The notes below the pieces were generated by a model that was not told the origin of the DNA, ran no database searches, and was given only the letters and a program-made list of their open reading frames with translations. The translations under genes and the position numbers were made by a program. Of a stretch of DNA of 64,000 bases, positions 37,201 to 44,828 are shown piece by piece (position 1 is the stretch's first letter; every line of letters begins with the position of its first letter). The stretch is from Chloroflexota bacterium. GTDB taxonomy: Bacteria; Chloroflexota; Limnocylindria; P2-11E. Location of the stretch: NCBI GenBank assembly GCA_005889405.1, contig VBFY01000060.1, forward strand, positions 18,393-82,392, in the 5' to 3' direction.

Positions 37201-38027
37201 GTGACTTCTCGCAGAGCACGACCTGCGCGCTGAGCCCGGCGACGTTGGCCGCGGGTGCGAGCTGCACGATCAGCGTCAGGTTCGCGCCGACCGCGGCCGG
37301 GGCTCGCAGCGCGAGCCTGCAGATCGCCGACGACGCGTCGGGGAGCCCGCACTCGGTCGCCCTGTCGGGGACGGGCACCACGACAGCGATCGCGTTCGAC
37401 AAGAGCCTCGGAACGAAGAGCGAGAACGCGAACAGCGCGAGCATGACCTTGACCACGAGTGGGACGGCCGTGGCGGGCGCGAGAGTCTTCGTGTTCGTGT
37501 CGTGGACGCACTCGACACGGACGCTGACGTCGGTCAGCGGCGGCGGACTGACCTGGACGGTCGACCGTCAACAGAAAGCCGCCGGCAACAACGCGCGCGT
37601 CGCGATCGCGTCCGCGGCCGCGCCGACGGGCCTGGCCTCGGGCGTGGTCCTGACAGCGACCTTCTCCGGTCCGGTGACGCACGGTCTGATCGCGGCGACC
37701 TCATTCACCGGTATCGCGACGAGCGCGCCCGTGGATGCGACGGCGGGCGCCACCGGAACCGGGACAGCGTGGACCGCTTCGGCCACGACGACGAACGCGA
37801 ACGACCTCGTGCTCGGCTTCTCGACGATCGATGCGAACGCGACGAGCACTGCGACCGCGCCGAACACGGAGATCCACGACTTCGGCAACGCGAGCTATTA
37901 CGGATGGGCGACCAGCGTCTATCGGATCGAAACGACGACGGGCGCCAAGACCACCAGCGGCACGTGGAGCACCTCGAGCGGCTCGACCGGAAACGTCACT
38001 ATCGCCGTCGCCTACAAAGCCGGCTAG
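31230..38027 (+). CDS. Giant secreted multidomain protein: DMFA2-C-like, SGNH hydrolase, nine anchor-D-like repeats
   Basis: The 2265-aa protein has a signal peptide ending near RPAAAA. Residues about 43-510 are a second DMFA2-C-like domain, paralogous to the end of the preceding protein. Next come one choice-of-anchor-D-like repeat, a galactose-binding-like segment and an SGNH hydrolase. The hydrolase has S786 in GDSI, N854 in GTND, and D937/H940 in DDLHP. Then come two anchor-D repeats, a ~200-aa domain (IAFDKSLGARTDN), six more repeats and a second copy of that domain. Each anchor-D repeat carries a Cys pair. It begins 4 bp after the previous stop, so both are probably exported together with the polymer. 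Confidence 0.85.
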   Translation: MTRMPTRRNMSAARDLGLVVVLVAASLLFGATGSRPAAAATQNAIQIENAKPGTSSWNDFSAIATQDAINGYGSKISVNHGDSIDLYVTTTAANFTIDIFRTGWYGGVGARLVASLGSFTGVHQAIPAPDAVTGMVAATSWTKTTTLAIPSDWVTGVYLAKLTASNGNKSFILFVVRNDGGTEPIMFQTSVTTAQAYNVWGGTSLYTNEGNKAVYPYAAATKVSFDRPFDPRDGDGAGQYFAFEYPFVRWAESQGYDLTYITNIDTHTNVNPLTNHRLFMSIGHDEYWSRGMRDNVSNAIAHGVNAAFFSANSMYWQIRLESNSAGTANRVEVGYKDSSQFNTPPGPDPMYGVNNAIVTSRWRDAPVSQPENAVIGVMYQDQVQRNYDYVVQNAGNWIYAGTGFAEGTHVPGIVGYEYDKVWSNGFSPPGLTVLSNSPVVGCCEGSGNSFSNSTLYTAASGAQVFASGTIQWSWGLDGFTANFVNAGIQKTTANILAAFSAGTTTAPAVSLAPTGLVFGSQLVGTTSGTQSVTLTNSGNAPLTISSVAVTGANAGDYTQTNTCPLTPSTVAAGGTCQIAVKFTPGATGTRTASVTIGDDAGGSPHGVTLSGTGSPRSATAMPLISRGVPAFASSQIYPASNANDGDYSSYWNGSIPSSLSYDLSSVSVAQRGKVIVAWYNDPQTSSYDHGIVGDLAYNIPRDYTIQANAAPGGGAAPASSWVTLVTVTGNGYHSREHLVDLTGYNWIRISVTASDGSSGNTNAVLNLDVHDASLGVGDSSIFFGDSIAMDALHHEPINGTGNYSQLVSAARPGFYPAYEDGGTGGIGSLDGATHIGAWLNAFPGRYVGIALGTNDANGCGDTTAFYNNYVAMVQAVLGAGKVPIVPTIPWARTANIQNCGPAFNAKIQALYTAFPQLDKGPDLWAYYQANQGLISSDDLHPTTAGYAAYRQQWVNSMLATYYGGGGPAPAVTLTPASLAFASQVVGSTSTSQTSTLKNTGTASLTITSVGLTGANPGDFTQANDCPASLAANATCTITVAFRPTATGSRSASVAITDNAVGSPHNVTLTGTGTASSVTLTPASLAFGSLAIGSTSAPQTSTLQNTGTAPLTVSGIALTGTNPGDFTQANDCPASLAVSATCTITVSFKPTATGSRSANVSVTDSAPGSPHAVALSGTGTTSGGASIAFDKSLGARTDNAAGTTMALTTNAAAVTGSRVFAFVVWNDAARTLTSVTGGALTWTVDVQSRDDNNDHVAIASADAPLGLASGTVLTATFSGSVTHGLIAGASFTGVSAGAFLDATGNRVQGAVTAWNATVTTTVPGDLVLAYSVIDANTTSTATTPNVEIHDFGDASYYGWSTSTYRLAASAGATTVNGTWASASGAVGTVTVAAAYKPAGGGTPTPAVTLSPTSLVFGAQAVGTTSASQSVTLTNSGTGPVTITSITVAGTNAADFGRTTTCPLSPTTLAAGASCTIGATFAPAAAGARAASIQVADNATGSPHTVALSGTGTAPAVTLTPTNLVFGSQLVGTTSASQSSTLRNSGTASLTIASITVVGANAGEFGQTNDCPVSLAANATCTITVTFSPSATGSRAATVQISDNAVGSPHALTLSGTGATPVPAVTLSPTSLAFGSQLVGTTSASQSSTLKNTGTGPMTITSIGLTGANAGDFGQSNSCPGSLAANATCTITVTFSPTVSGGRAASVSIADDAPGTPHTIPLSGNGTTPAPAVMLTPTSLTFASQLVGSTSASQSSMVKNTGTDVLTITSIGTTGTNAADFGQTNDCPATLAVNGTCTISVTFSPTAGGSRVATVSIVDNAASSPDSVTLGGTGVTPAPAVTLTPASVGFGSVRVGTTSASQLSTLKDTGTAPLTITGITMVGANAGDFAQTNDCPGTLAVNATCTITVTFSPTATGVRAANAQITDDAGGSPQSIALSGTGTAPAVTLSPTTVNFGSQRVGTTSAAQTVNVMNTGTAALSIASIGLAGTNAGDFSQSTTCALSPATLAAGASCTISVRFAPTAAGARSASLQIADDASGSPHSVALSGTGTTTAIAFDKSLGTKSENANSASMTLTTSGTAVAGARVFVFVSWTHSTRTLTSVSGGGLTWTVDRQQKAAGNNARVAIASAAAPTGLASGVVLTATFSGPVTHGLIAATSFTGIATSAPVDATAGATGTGTAWTASATTTNANDLVLGFSTIDANATSTATAPNTEIHDFGNASYYGWATSVYRIETTTGAKTTSGTWSTSSGSTGNVTIAVAYKAG

Positions 38028-38263
38028 CGCTCCGCTCTTCGCGCGTTCCGTGCGACCCACGGGGTCGCTGCGCAACATGACAGATCGATCGATGCGCAGT
38101 GCCGGTTCCGGCTATGGTGTGCCAGCCGATGTATGAGTGCTGCTTCGCGGTGCGCACATGACTTGGAACATCGCACCCAACCTCTGTAGTTGACGTATCT
38201 CACTGAGTACCGCGGTTTAGTACCACGGTACCCACCGCGCGCAGATGGGTCCGTGGCGTAGCG
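38028..38263. promoter_or_regulatory. Intergenic region: hairpins, palindrome, possible promoter
   Basis: A perfect 7-bp hairpin GCGACCC/GGGTCGC (38052-38068) and CTGCGCA/TGCGCAG arms (38068-38074, 38093-38099) follow the giant gene and may end its transcript, although no T-run is present. Further on are TTGACG (38190-38195) as a possible -35 and a 25-bp imperfect palindrome at 38207-38231. Confidence 0.4.
38207..38231. promoter_or_regulatory. Imperfect palindrome, candidate operator
   Basis: GTACCGCGGT and ACCACGGTAC are inverted copies (9 of 10 positions) around TTAGT. It lies 33 bp before the TTG start of the glycosidase gene and downstream of a TTGACG, where a repressor or activator would act. 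Confidence 0.45.
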
Positions 38264-41200
38264 TTGCGCCTGCCTGTGCGTTCAGCCGTCCGAATGCTCG
38301 AAGAACGACCGCGCTCGCACGGCCGCGGTCTCCCCATCGCTGTCGCAGTCATCACGCTCGTCGCGAGCATCGCGGCGTCCTGGTCGATCACACAGCCCGC
38401 CGCGGCCGCGACGACAGCCACGCTGACCGTCGACGCGGCCACCGTCACCGGCACGGTCAACACGACGCTCTCAACGCAGATCGTGTGGCCGACGATCCCG
38501 GGGACGCCCAATGCACAGACTCGGTTGAACACGCTCGCGCCGCAGATGGTCCGCATCCACGCCGGAACCGACGGCGGCTTCGGCAACGTCGTGCTCCCGT
38601 TCAACGTGGCGGGAAAGGTCCTCGAGGGCGGCGGGACGAAGCAGCCGTGGGACTTCGCGGTGATGGACTCGATGGTCAACAGCGTGAGGGCCGCCGGGAC
38701 CGTCCCGGTGATGAACGTCCGGTACGCACCCGATCCGATGTACACCTGCACCGGAAACTTCGGCGACCCCGGAACGCTCATCGACCAGACGTACGGCGTC
38801 TTCTCCGACTACATGGCCAACCTCGTCCGCTACTACAACGTCGGCAGCTTCGCGATGCCGCAGGGCGGGACGAAGACGAATCCGGCGGGTACGGCGAACA
38901 GGATCACCTGGTGGGAGATCTGGAACGAGCCGGACTACCCGTGGGAGAACCCTTGCACCGGCGATGGCACGCACCCGATCCTGAATCCATCGCAATACGT
39001 GGCTCTCTGGAACGCGACGGCGACGAAGATGAAGGCGGTCGATCCGACCATCAAGCTTGTCGGTCCGGCACCGAGCAACCACCCATCGCTCGAGGCCGGC
39101 AATTACCCGGTCGACTACGTGCCGCTGCTCCTGAGCACCGCGACCATCAAGCCCGACGCCGTCAGCTTCCACGGCTACGGCGGCTGGGACAACACACAGG
39201 GTGACCGGCTGCTCTTCGACGGCAGCGGTGGCGGTGGCATCAAGGCCGACGTCGACGGGCTCGCCAACATCAAGTCGTTGGTCGCGCAGTACGCGCCCGG
39301 CACGCCGGTCTGGCTAACCGAGACGAACGTCAGCGCCGACCCCGGCCTCGATCCCGCGCAGCGAGCCTGGAACCAGTTCAGCGCGGCGTGGGGCGCGTCG
39401 TTGTTCAGAGCGATGGTCGTCGGCGGGCTCTCGATGATCCATCAGTTCCAATTCCTCGAGAGCAAGCAGCTCGGTCTCATCGACCCGACCGCCGGGACTC
39501 CGCTGCTCCCCTACTGGCGCGACTACTACCTATCGCGCTACTTCCCGGTGGGCAGCCCGATCCTGCTGTCGACGCCGAGCGCCGGCGCGCCTGAGGTCGA
39601 GATGCTCGCGGCGCGTCAGCCCGGCGGCAGCAACGTGCGCGTCCTCGTCATCGATCGCCAGGTCGGGACGACGAAGGCCATCGGCCTTCCCGTGACCGTG
39701 ACGCTCAACCTTCAGAACATGGCCGGCCTTCAGTCGGTCACGATGCGGATGCTCGACGCGACGACGCTCGCGACCCTCGCGACCGGCCCCGCGCTCGTGA
39801 CAATGCCGGCATCTTCCACGCAGACGATCGCGTTCACGGGATACGGCGCCGCGCTCCTCGAATTCAGCTCGTCGTCACCTCCGCCCTCAGGCGCCCCGAC
39901 GCCAACGCCGACTCCGACCGCGACTCCCGCGCCGATTGTCTCGTCCGTCGCCCCGAACGGCGGGTCGATCGCGGGCGGTACGTCGGTGACCCTGCAGGGA
40001 GCGAACTTCCAAGCCGGTGCGACGGTCTCCTTCGGCGGCTCTGCGCTCAGCGTGGGGACGATCACAGCCACGACGATCACCGGTACGACCACCGCGCATA
40101 GCGTGGGGGCGGTCACGGTGACCGTGACGAATCCGGGTGGGCAAAGCGGCTCGTGCTCTGGATGTTTCACGTACTCCAGCGCGACCGCGTCGCCGTCGCC
40201 ATCTCCGTCGCCATCGCCCTCGGCGAGCGGGAGCGCGTCACCGACTCCGTCGTCGAGCGGATCGGCGACGCCAGCTCCGTCCGGCGCGCCGACCCCGACG
40301 CCGATCCCGATACCGTCGGGCGCGCCGACGACGACGATGTTCATGCCTAACCTCACCAAGACCCTCGGCGGCCCCGACGGCTGGGACACGCCCTTCATCG
40401 TCCAGAACGTCGGTGCGGATCCCGCGGACGTGCTGCTCTCCTTCTATCGCTTCTCCGACGGTGCGCTGATCTCCGAGCAGTTCGTGCCCGCCCTTGCGCC
40501 CGGCACGTCGTACGCCGACGTGCCGGTGAATGATGGTGAGCTTCCGTCGGACACGCAGTTCTCGCTCGTCGTGCGTTCGTACGGGTCGCGCGTGGTCACG
40601 GTCGTCAACCAGGCGCAGGGCAAGGGAGACCGCATGCAGGCGGCGTCCTACGTCGGGACGTCGAGCGGAGCGACGACGGTATACCTGCCGAACGTCACGC
40701 GCCGCTTCTACGGCTATGACACGCCGTTCATCGTGCAGAACCTCGGCAGCGCGACGACCCTCGTCACAGCGTCCTTCACGAGCTTCGATGGGCTGCAGCA
40801 CCGCAGCGTCGTCCTGGTGGTGCAGCCGGGTAGGTCCGGCGTGGTTGATCCGGACTACACCGCCGGCCTTGTCGATGGCACGCAGTACTCGGTGGTGCTT
40901 CACGCGGACCAACCCATCGCTGCGATCGTGAATGCGCACAACGAGACGGGCGCACCCGTCGCGTATACGACCGGCGGCGTCACGACCGGCGGGCGCGTGC
41001 TGTTCGCGCCCTACGCCGCGAAGAGCGATAGCGATGCCGGGCTGAGCTCGCCGATCGTCGTGCAGAACCTGTCCGATTCGCCCCTGGACGCGCTCCTTGA
41101 ATTCACGCAGCTGGGCGGCGGAAGCCAGCAGACCTTCACACTCAGCGGGATCGGCGTCGGCGGCTCGAAGGTGTTCGATCCGCGCTTCACGCTCGGGACG

Positions 41201-41683
41201 ACCAGTCCGTGCCACGGCGCCTCGGCCACGTGCCTCGGCGCGGGTGAGTACTCGGTGCGCATCGTGGCCACCGGAACCGCCGCGGCCATCGTGATCCCGA
41301 CCAGCAGCGTGACCGCGGACGCGTACGCCGCGTCCGCCGCTCCCGCGACGCGGGCCTTCCTACCGAACGTGACGCGCACGCTCGGCGGTCCGGACGGGTG
41401 GACGACGCCGATCGTCCTGCAAGCGGGCACCGGCGTCTCGACGACCGCGACCCTCCGCTGGTACCGCTTCACCAATGGCGCCCTCGCGCGCACGCAGGTG
41501 CTCACGGTGCCCGCCGGTGGAGCGCTGTGGATCGATCCCCGCACCGTGACCGGGCTACAGGACGACGCTCAGTACTCCGTCGTCGTCGATGGCAGCGCCG
41601 GGGCGACGATCACCGCGATCGTCTACGAGCACTTCTTCGGTGGCGGCGACGGCGTGATGATCTATTCGGGGTTGCCCGAGTAG
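38264..41683 (+). CDS. Secreted GH-A-clan glycosidase with IPT domain and four C-terminal repeats
   Basis: The protein is 1139 aa from TTG 38264; ATG 38294 is an alternative giving a neater signal peptide ending at PAAAA. The catalytic half parallels the protein at 1210: E222 in WEIWNEPDYPW (acid/base) and E353 in WLTETN (nucleophile), counted from TTG. Then follow one IPT domain ending CSGCFTY, a Pro/Ser/Thr linker (about 640-690) and four ~105-aa repeats. Three of the four carry the LPNVTR-like motif and all keep PFIVQN-like strands. A role in processing the polymer made by the neighbouring operons is inferred. Confidence 0.83.
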   Translation: MRLPVRSAVRMLEERPRSHGRGLPIAVAVITLVASIAASWSITQPAAAATTATLTVDAATVTGTVNTTLSTQIVWPTIPGTPNAQTRLNTLAPQMVRIHAGTDGGFGNVVLPFNVAGKVLEGGGTKQPWDFAVMDSMVNSVRAAGTVPVMNVRYAPDPMYTCTGNFGDPGTLIDQTYGVFSDYMANLVRYYNVGSFAMPQGGTKTNPAGTANRITWWEIWNEPDYPWENPCTGDGTHPILNPSQYVALWNATATKMKAVDPTIKLVGPAPSNHPSLEAGNYPVDYVPLLLSTATIKPDAVSFHGYGGWDNTQGDRLLFDGSGGGGIKADVDGLANIKSLVAQYAPGTPVWLTETNVSADPGLDPAQRAWNQFSAAWGASLFRAMVVGGLSMIHQFQFLESKQLGLIDPTAGTPLLPYWRDYYLSRYFPVGSPILLSTPSAGAPEVEMLAARQPGGSNVRVLVIDRQVGTTKAIGLPVTVTLNLQNMAGLQSVTMRMLDATTLATLATGPALVTMPASSTQTIAFTGYGAALLEFSSSSPPPSGAPTPTPTPTATPAPIVSSVAPNGGSIAGGTSVTLQGANFQAGATVSFGGSALSVGTITATTITGTTTAHSVGAVTVTVTNPGGQSGSCSGCFTYSSATASPSPSPSPSPSASGSASPTPSSSGSATPAPSGAPTPTPIPIPSGAPTTTMFMPNLTKTLGGPDGWDTPFIVQNVGADPADVLLSFYRFSDGALISEQFVPALAPGTSYADVPVNDGELPSDTQFSLVVRSYGSRVVTVVNQAQGKGDRMQAASYVGTSSGATTVYLPNVTRRFYGYDTPFIVQNLGSATTLVTASFTSFDGLQHRSVVLVVQPGRSGVVDPDYTAGLVDGTQYSVVLHADQPIAAIVNAHNETGAPVAYTTGGVTTGGRVLFAPYAAKSDSDAGLSSPIVVQNLSDSPLDALLEFTQLGGGSQQTFTLSGIGVGGSKVFDPRFTLGTTSPCHGASATCLGAGEYSVRIVATGTAAAIVIPTSSVTADAYAASAAPATRAFLPNVTRTLGGPDGWTTPIVLQAGTGVSTTATLRWYRFTNGALARTQVLTVPAGGALWIDPRTVTGLQDDAQYSVVVDGSAGATITAIVYEHFFGGGDGVMIYSGLPE

Positions 41684-41701
41684 ATCGGACCGCGCGCGGC
41701 G

Positions 41702-42778
41702 CTAGGCGCCGATGCTCGCGAGCGTCACGAGCTCCGGTCGCCGCGCTCCCTCGATGCGGTACGGCACCCGCGCGCCCCCGGTCCGCAGCGAGCGCATCCC
41801 CGCCTCGAGCACCCTGACAACGCGGGTGCCGGCCTCGCCGCCGCTGAGCGGCAGCGCGTCGCCGTTGATGCAGTCGACGAAGTGCCGCATCTCGAGCTGC
41901 AGCGGCTCGGTCTCGGGGATGCGCGGGCTGTGAACGTCACCGGCGCGATAGCTGCGTCGCAGCTCTTCGATGGAGATGGCCTCGACCCCGCGGTCGTACA
42001 CCTTCACGCGTTCGGCGGGCAGCGTGTCGTCGTACACGGCCATCTTGCGAGAGCCGACGACCACGGTGCGGCGCAGCTTGCTCGGCGCGAGCCACGACAG
42101 GTGCGCGTGGGCGATGGCGCCCGACGGGAAGCCCATGGTGAGGAAAACGACGTCCTCGATGTTCGGCTGGACGTAGGCCTGGCCGACGCACTGCACCCAG
42201 ATCGGCTCTTCACCGAGCCAGTAGAGGATGATCGAGACGTCGTGCGGACCGAGGTCCCAGAGCACGTTGAAATCGAACTGGTGGATCCCGAGGTTGACGC
42301 GCTGGCTGTCGACGTAGAACACCTCGCCGAGGACACCGTGACGAAGCAGTCCGCGCACGGTTTCGACCGCCGGGTTGTAGACGAAGGTGTGACCGACCAT
42401 GAGCGTGCGTGCCGCGATCTCGCTCGCACGTACGATCGCGTCGGCGTCGGCCACGTTACCGGCGAGAGGCTTTTCGACGAAGACGTGCTTGCCGGCGGCG
42501 AACGCTTCTTCGGCCAGTCTCCGGTGGGTCGAGATCGGAGTCGCGATGCAAACGGCATCGACGGCGTGATCCGACATGAGCGTTCGGTGGTCCTGCGTCG
42601 TGCGGACCGCGGGAAAGCGCTTCGAGACGGTGGCGAGCCGCTTCGGGTCGAGATCGGCGACGGCGACGACCTGCGCTCCAGGGGTCTCCGCGAGGGCCCT
42701 GATGATGTTCGGCCCCCAGTAGCCAGCTCCTATGACGCCCACGCCGATGGTGCGATCCGACATCTTGTCCATCTCCAT
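41702..42778 (-). CDS. Gfo/Idh/MocA-family sugar oxidoreductase
   Basis: The 358-aa protein has an N-terminal NAD(P)-binding Rossmann fold (GVGVIGAGYWGPN) and the family EKP motif (VEKPLAGN). A C-terminal substrate domain follows. Members oxidise or reduce nucleotide sugars such as UDP-GlcNAc derivatives for polysaccharide synthesis. Starts are ATG 42778 or ATG 42763; the latter leaves a GGAG 12 nt upstream and a short leader from the candidate promoter. It lies convergent with the glycosidase gene and divergent from the GGDEF gene. Confidence 0.88.
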   Translation of the reverse strand: MEMDKMSDRTIGVGVIGAGYWGPNIIRALAETPGAQVVAVADLDPKRLATVSKRFPAVRTTQDHRTLMSDHAVDAVCIATPISTHRRLAEEAFAAGKHVFVEKPLAGNVADADAIVRASEIAARTLMVGHTFVYNPAVETVRGLLRHGVLGEVFYVDSQRVNLGIHQFDFNVLWDLGPHDVSIILYWLGEEPIWVQCVGQAYVQPNIEDVVFLTMGFPSGAIAHAHLSWLAPSKLRRTVVVGSRKMAVYDDTLPAERVKVYDRGVEAISIEELRRSYRAGDVHSPRIPETEPLQLEMRHFVDCINGDALPLSGGEAGTRVVRVLEAGMRSLRTGGARVPYRIEGARRPELVTLASIGA

Positions 42779-42793
42779 ACCGGGATGCCACCG

Positions 42794-42799
42794 ACGCTA
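42794..42799 (-). promoter_or_regulatory. Candidate -10 of the oxidoreductase gene
   Basis: TAGCGT on the minus strand lies within the 9-mer shared exactly with the wzz promoter, 11 nt from the nearest TTGAGA. Confidence 0.5.
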
Positions 42800-42810
42800 C
42801 CGTTGGGCGG

Positions 42811-42827
42811 TTGAGAATCGATTGAGA
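42811..42827 (-). promoter_or_regulatory. TTGAGA operator B between oxidoreductase and GGDEF genes
   Basis: Two TTGAGA hexamers at 42811 and 42822 have an 11-bp period. The core GTTGAGAATCGATTGAGA differs at one base from the site at 45999. It ends 6 nt before the GGDEF start, so it could also affect that gene. Confidence 0.6.
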
Positions 42828-42833
42828 CCGACC

Positions 42834-43706
42834 ATGCAAGAACGCGAGCGGACGAATGCGGCGAAGCGCCACAGCATCTACCGCGATATCGCCGCGCCCG
42901 CCGCCGGGCCCGCGCTCGCCTTCGGCGTGACGCTCGTCCGCCTCGCCAGCGGCCGCGAGGTCTCGGACGCGGTGATCACGCCGCTGCTCTTCGCCGCGGT
43001 CGTGATCGGGGCCGCTCTCAGCGGGCGCTGGCCGGCCCTCGCGACGGCCGCTCTCGCGACGTTCGGCCTCGTGCTCGGCTCGAGCGAGACCGATCCACTC
43101 AGGACCGGGCTCGCGGTGGCGGCCCTCGTCGCGATCGCGCTGGTGACCGGCGAGCTGCGGGATCGCGCGGAACGCGCGGAGGGCGCCGTCGAGGTGGCCC
43201 ACCAGCGGCTGCAGCGCGTCGCCCTCCGCGACGCCCTCACCGGGCTGCTGGACCGGCGTGGCTTCGAGTTCGCGATGGGCGTGGAGATCGCCCGCGAGAG
43301 ACGTCGAGGTGGAACGTTCGCGCTACTTCTGCTGGACCTGAGTGGCGTGAAGACCGCGAACGAGCGGTTCGGTGCGTCCGTCGGCGACACGCTCATCCAG
43401 GTGCTGGCCGACGCGATCGAGCAGCGCATCCGCCAGTCGGACATTCCCGCGCGCGTGGCGGACCATCAGTTCGCGGTGATCCTCCCCGACACGAACGCCC
43501 GTGGCGCCGAGGTCATCGCGGGGCAGATCCTCGGCAGCTTCAAGGACGAGCTCGCTGGCGTCGCGCCGAGCGGCCTCGTCGCGCGCGGATCGTTCGCCTT
43601 CTCGCTCTTCCCCGCGGACGGGCGGAACGCCGATGAGCTGCTGAACGGGGCTACGCGGCGACTCGAAGCGGCGCCATCAGGCGGGACGATCCCGGACGGA
43701 GCCTGA
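42834..43706 (+). CDS. Membrane protein with degenerate GGDEF domain
   Basis: The 290-aa protein has about three N-terminal membrane helices (residues about 25-110), a short coiled segment and a GGDEF-like domain from about residue 130 (RDALTGLLDRRGF). The active-site loop reads RVADHQF instead of RxGGDEF. The metal-binding region is DLSGVKTANERFG. It is therefore unlikely to make cyclic-di-GMP; a regulatory or GTP-sensing role is possible. Its stop abuts the convergent stop of the solute-binding gene with no gap. Confidence 0.83.
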   Translation: MQERERTNAAKRHSIYRDIAAPAAGPALAFGVTLVRLASGREVSDAVITPLLFAAVVIGAALSGRWPALATAALATFGLVLGSSETDPLRTGLAVAALVAIALVTGELRDRAERAEGAVEVAHQRLQRVALRDALTGLLDRRGFEFAMGVEIARERRRGGTFALLLLDLSGVKTANERFGASVGDTLIQVLADAIEQRIRQSDIPARVADHQFAVILPDTNARGAEVIAGQILGSFKDELAGVAPSGLVARGSFAFSLFPADGRNADELLNGATRRLEAAPSGGTIPDGA

Positions 43707-44828
43707 TCACCGTCGAGCCGCAAGGGCCTCGCGAATGATCGACTGCAGCAGCGGACCCACTGACTTGCTGCCGCCCCGGTTCTCGTCGGTCTGCACGACG
43801 TCCGTGTTGAGCTCGTAGAACTTCACGCCCGACTTCGTCGCCTTGTCGACCTCGGCGAAGGTGCGTGAACCGGCGAGCAGGTGGTGATCGGCGAACTCCT
43901 GCTCGTACATGATGTCCTGCGCCTCGCGCGACAGCATGTAGTTGATCCAGAGCTTCGCTGCGTTCGGGTGCGCGGCGTTCTTCGGCACACCCATGTACAG
44001 ATAGCCGAGAAGCGCTCCATCGCTCGGCTCCGACCAGCCGATCAGGGTGCCCTTCGCCTTCATCTGGTTCGTGCGCGCGCTGCCGCAGTCGTACACGAGA
44101 ACGTCGAAGTCGCCCTTCGCCACGCGATCCTCGTCGCCGCAATTGACGATGCCGCCGATCTGAGGGGCCAACGCGCGGACGTACTGGACTGTGCGCTCCT
44201 GTCCCCAGACCTCTGGCAATGCGAGACGCTCGAAGAGCGCCGTCGACGACGTCGTCGCGATGCGGCCGCGGTACTGCGGCTTGAGGAGATCCCCCAGGCT
44301 CTTCGGCACGGACGCGCCGGTCAGCCTGGTGCTGTTGTACGTGATGCCGGGCATCCGTGTCTGGATCTGTATCGCGACACCGCCCGCGGCGATCAGCTTC
44401 AGGTTGTCGAGGCCTTTGACCCAGGCTTGCCAGGGCTCCGATAGAAGCGCACCGGCCCTCGCCATCTCGTTGATCTCGGCCTCGGTCCCGATGACGATGT
44501 CCGTCGAGCTCTTCGCACCACGCCGGAACTCGTCGATCGTGCGCGCCGCCGATTCAGGCAACGCGAGTCCGGTCTTGGAAGTCACGCTCAGCTTCAACCC
44601 GTACTGCTTGTTGAAGCCGTCCGTGAAGCGGCGCATCTCCTGCCCGACGTCAAGGAACCCGGGTGCCCACGACACCGCGAGCTCGAGCTCGGAGCGTGCG
44701 CCCGCGACGATCTGATTGAACTGCTCGTTCGGTCTCGGCGCCGGCGTCGCCGGGCTGGCGGCCGCGGTGCCACAGGCGGACAGGACCGCGACGCATGCGA
44801 GCAGAGCCACGCACCGTCGGAGGGTCAA
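43707..44828 (-). CDS. Solute-binding lipoprotein (iron(III)-type ABC substrate-binding fold)
   Basis: The 373-aa protein begins at TTG 44828, overlapping the Cache gene stop (TTGA), with a GGGGGAG Shine-Dalgarno. The signal ends in lipobox LSAC. The body matches periplasmic-binding proteins of the Fe(III)/spermidine type (SGARTN-like core, WINYMLSREAQDIMYEQEFADHH near the end is the helix-rich lobe). No permease or ATPase gene is next to it. It may therefore work as the ligand-binding partner of the coupled Cache sensor rather than in transport. Confidence 0.82.
   Translation of the reverse strand: MTLRRCVALLACVAVLSACGTAAASPATPAPRPNEQFNQIVAGARSELELAVSWAPGFLDVGQEMRRFTDGFNKQYGLKLSVTSKTGLALPESAARTIDEFRRGAKSSTDIVIGTEAEINEMARAGALLSEPWQAWVKGLDNLKLIAAGGVAIQIQTRMPGITYNSTRLTGASVPKSLGDLLKPQYRGRIATTSSTALFERLALPEVWGQERTVQYVRALAPQIGGIVNCGDEDRVAKGDFDVLVYDCGSARTNQMKAKGTLIGWSEPSDGALLGYLYMGVPKNAAHPNAAKLWINYMLSREAQDIMYEQEFADHHLLAGSRTFAEVDKATKSGVKFYELNTDVVQTDENRGGSKSVGPLLQSIIREALAARR

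Noticed and set aside
38190-38221. Standard sigma70 promoter TTGACG / TTTAGT
   Set aside because: The spacer would be 20 bp and the -10 overlaps the palindrome; reported only as a possible -35.
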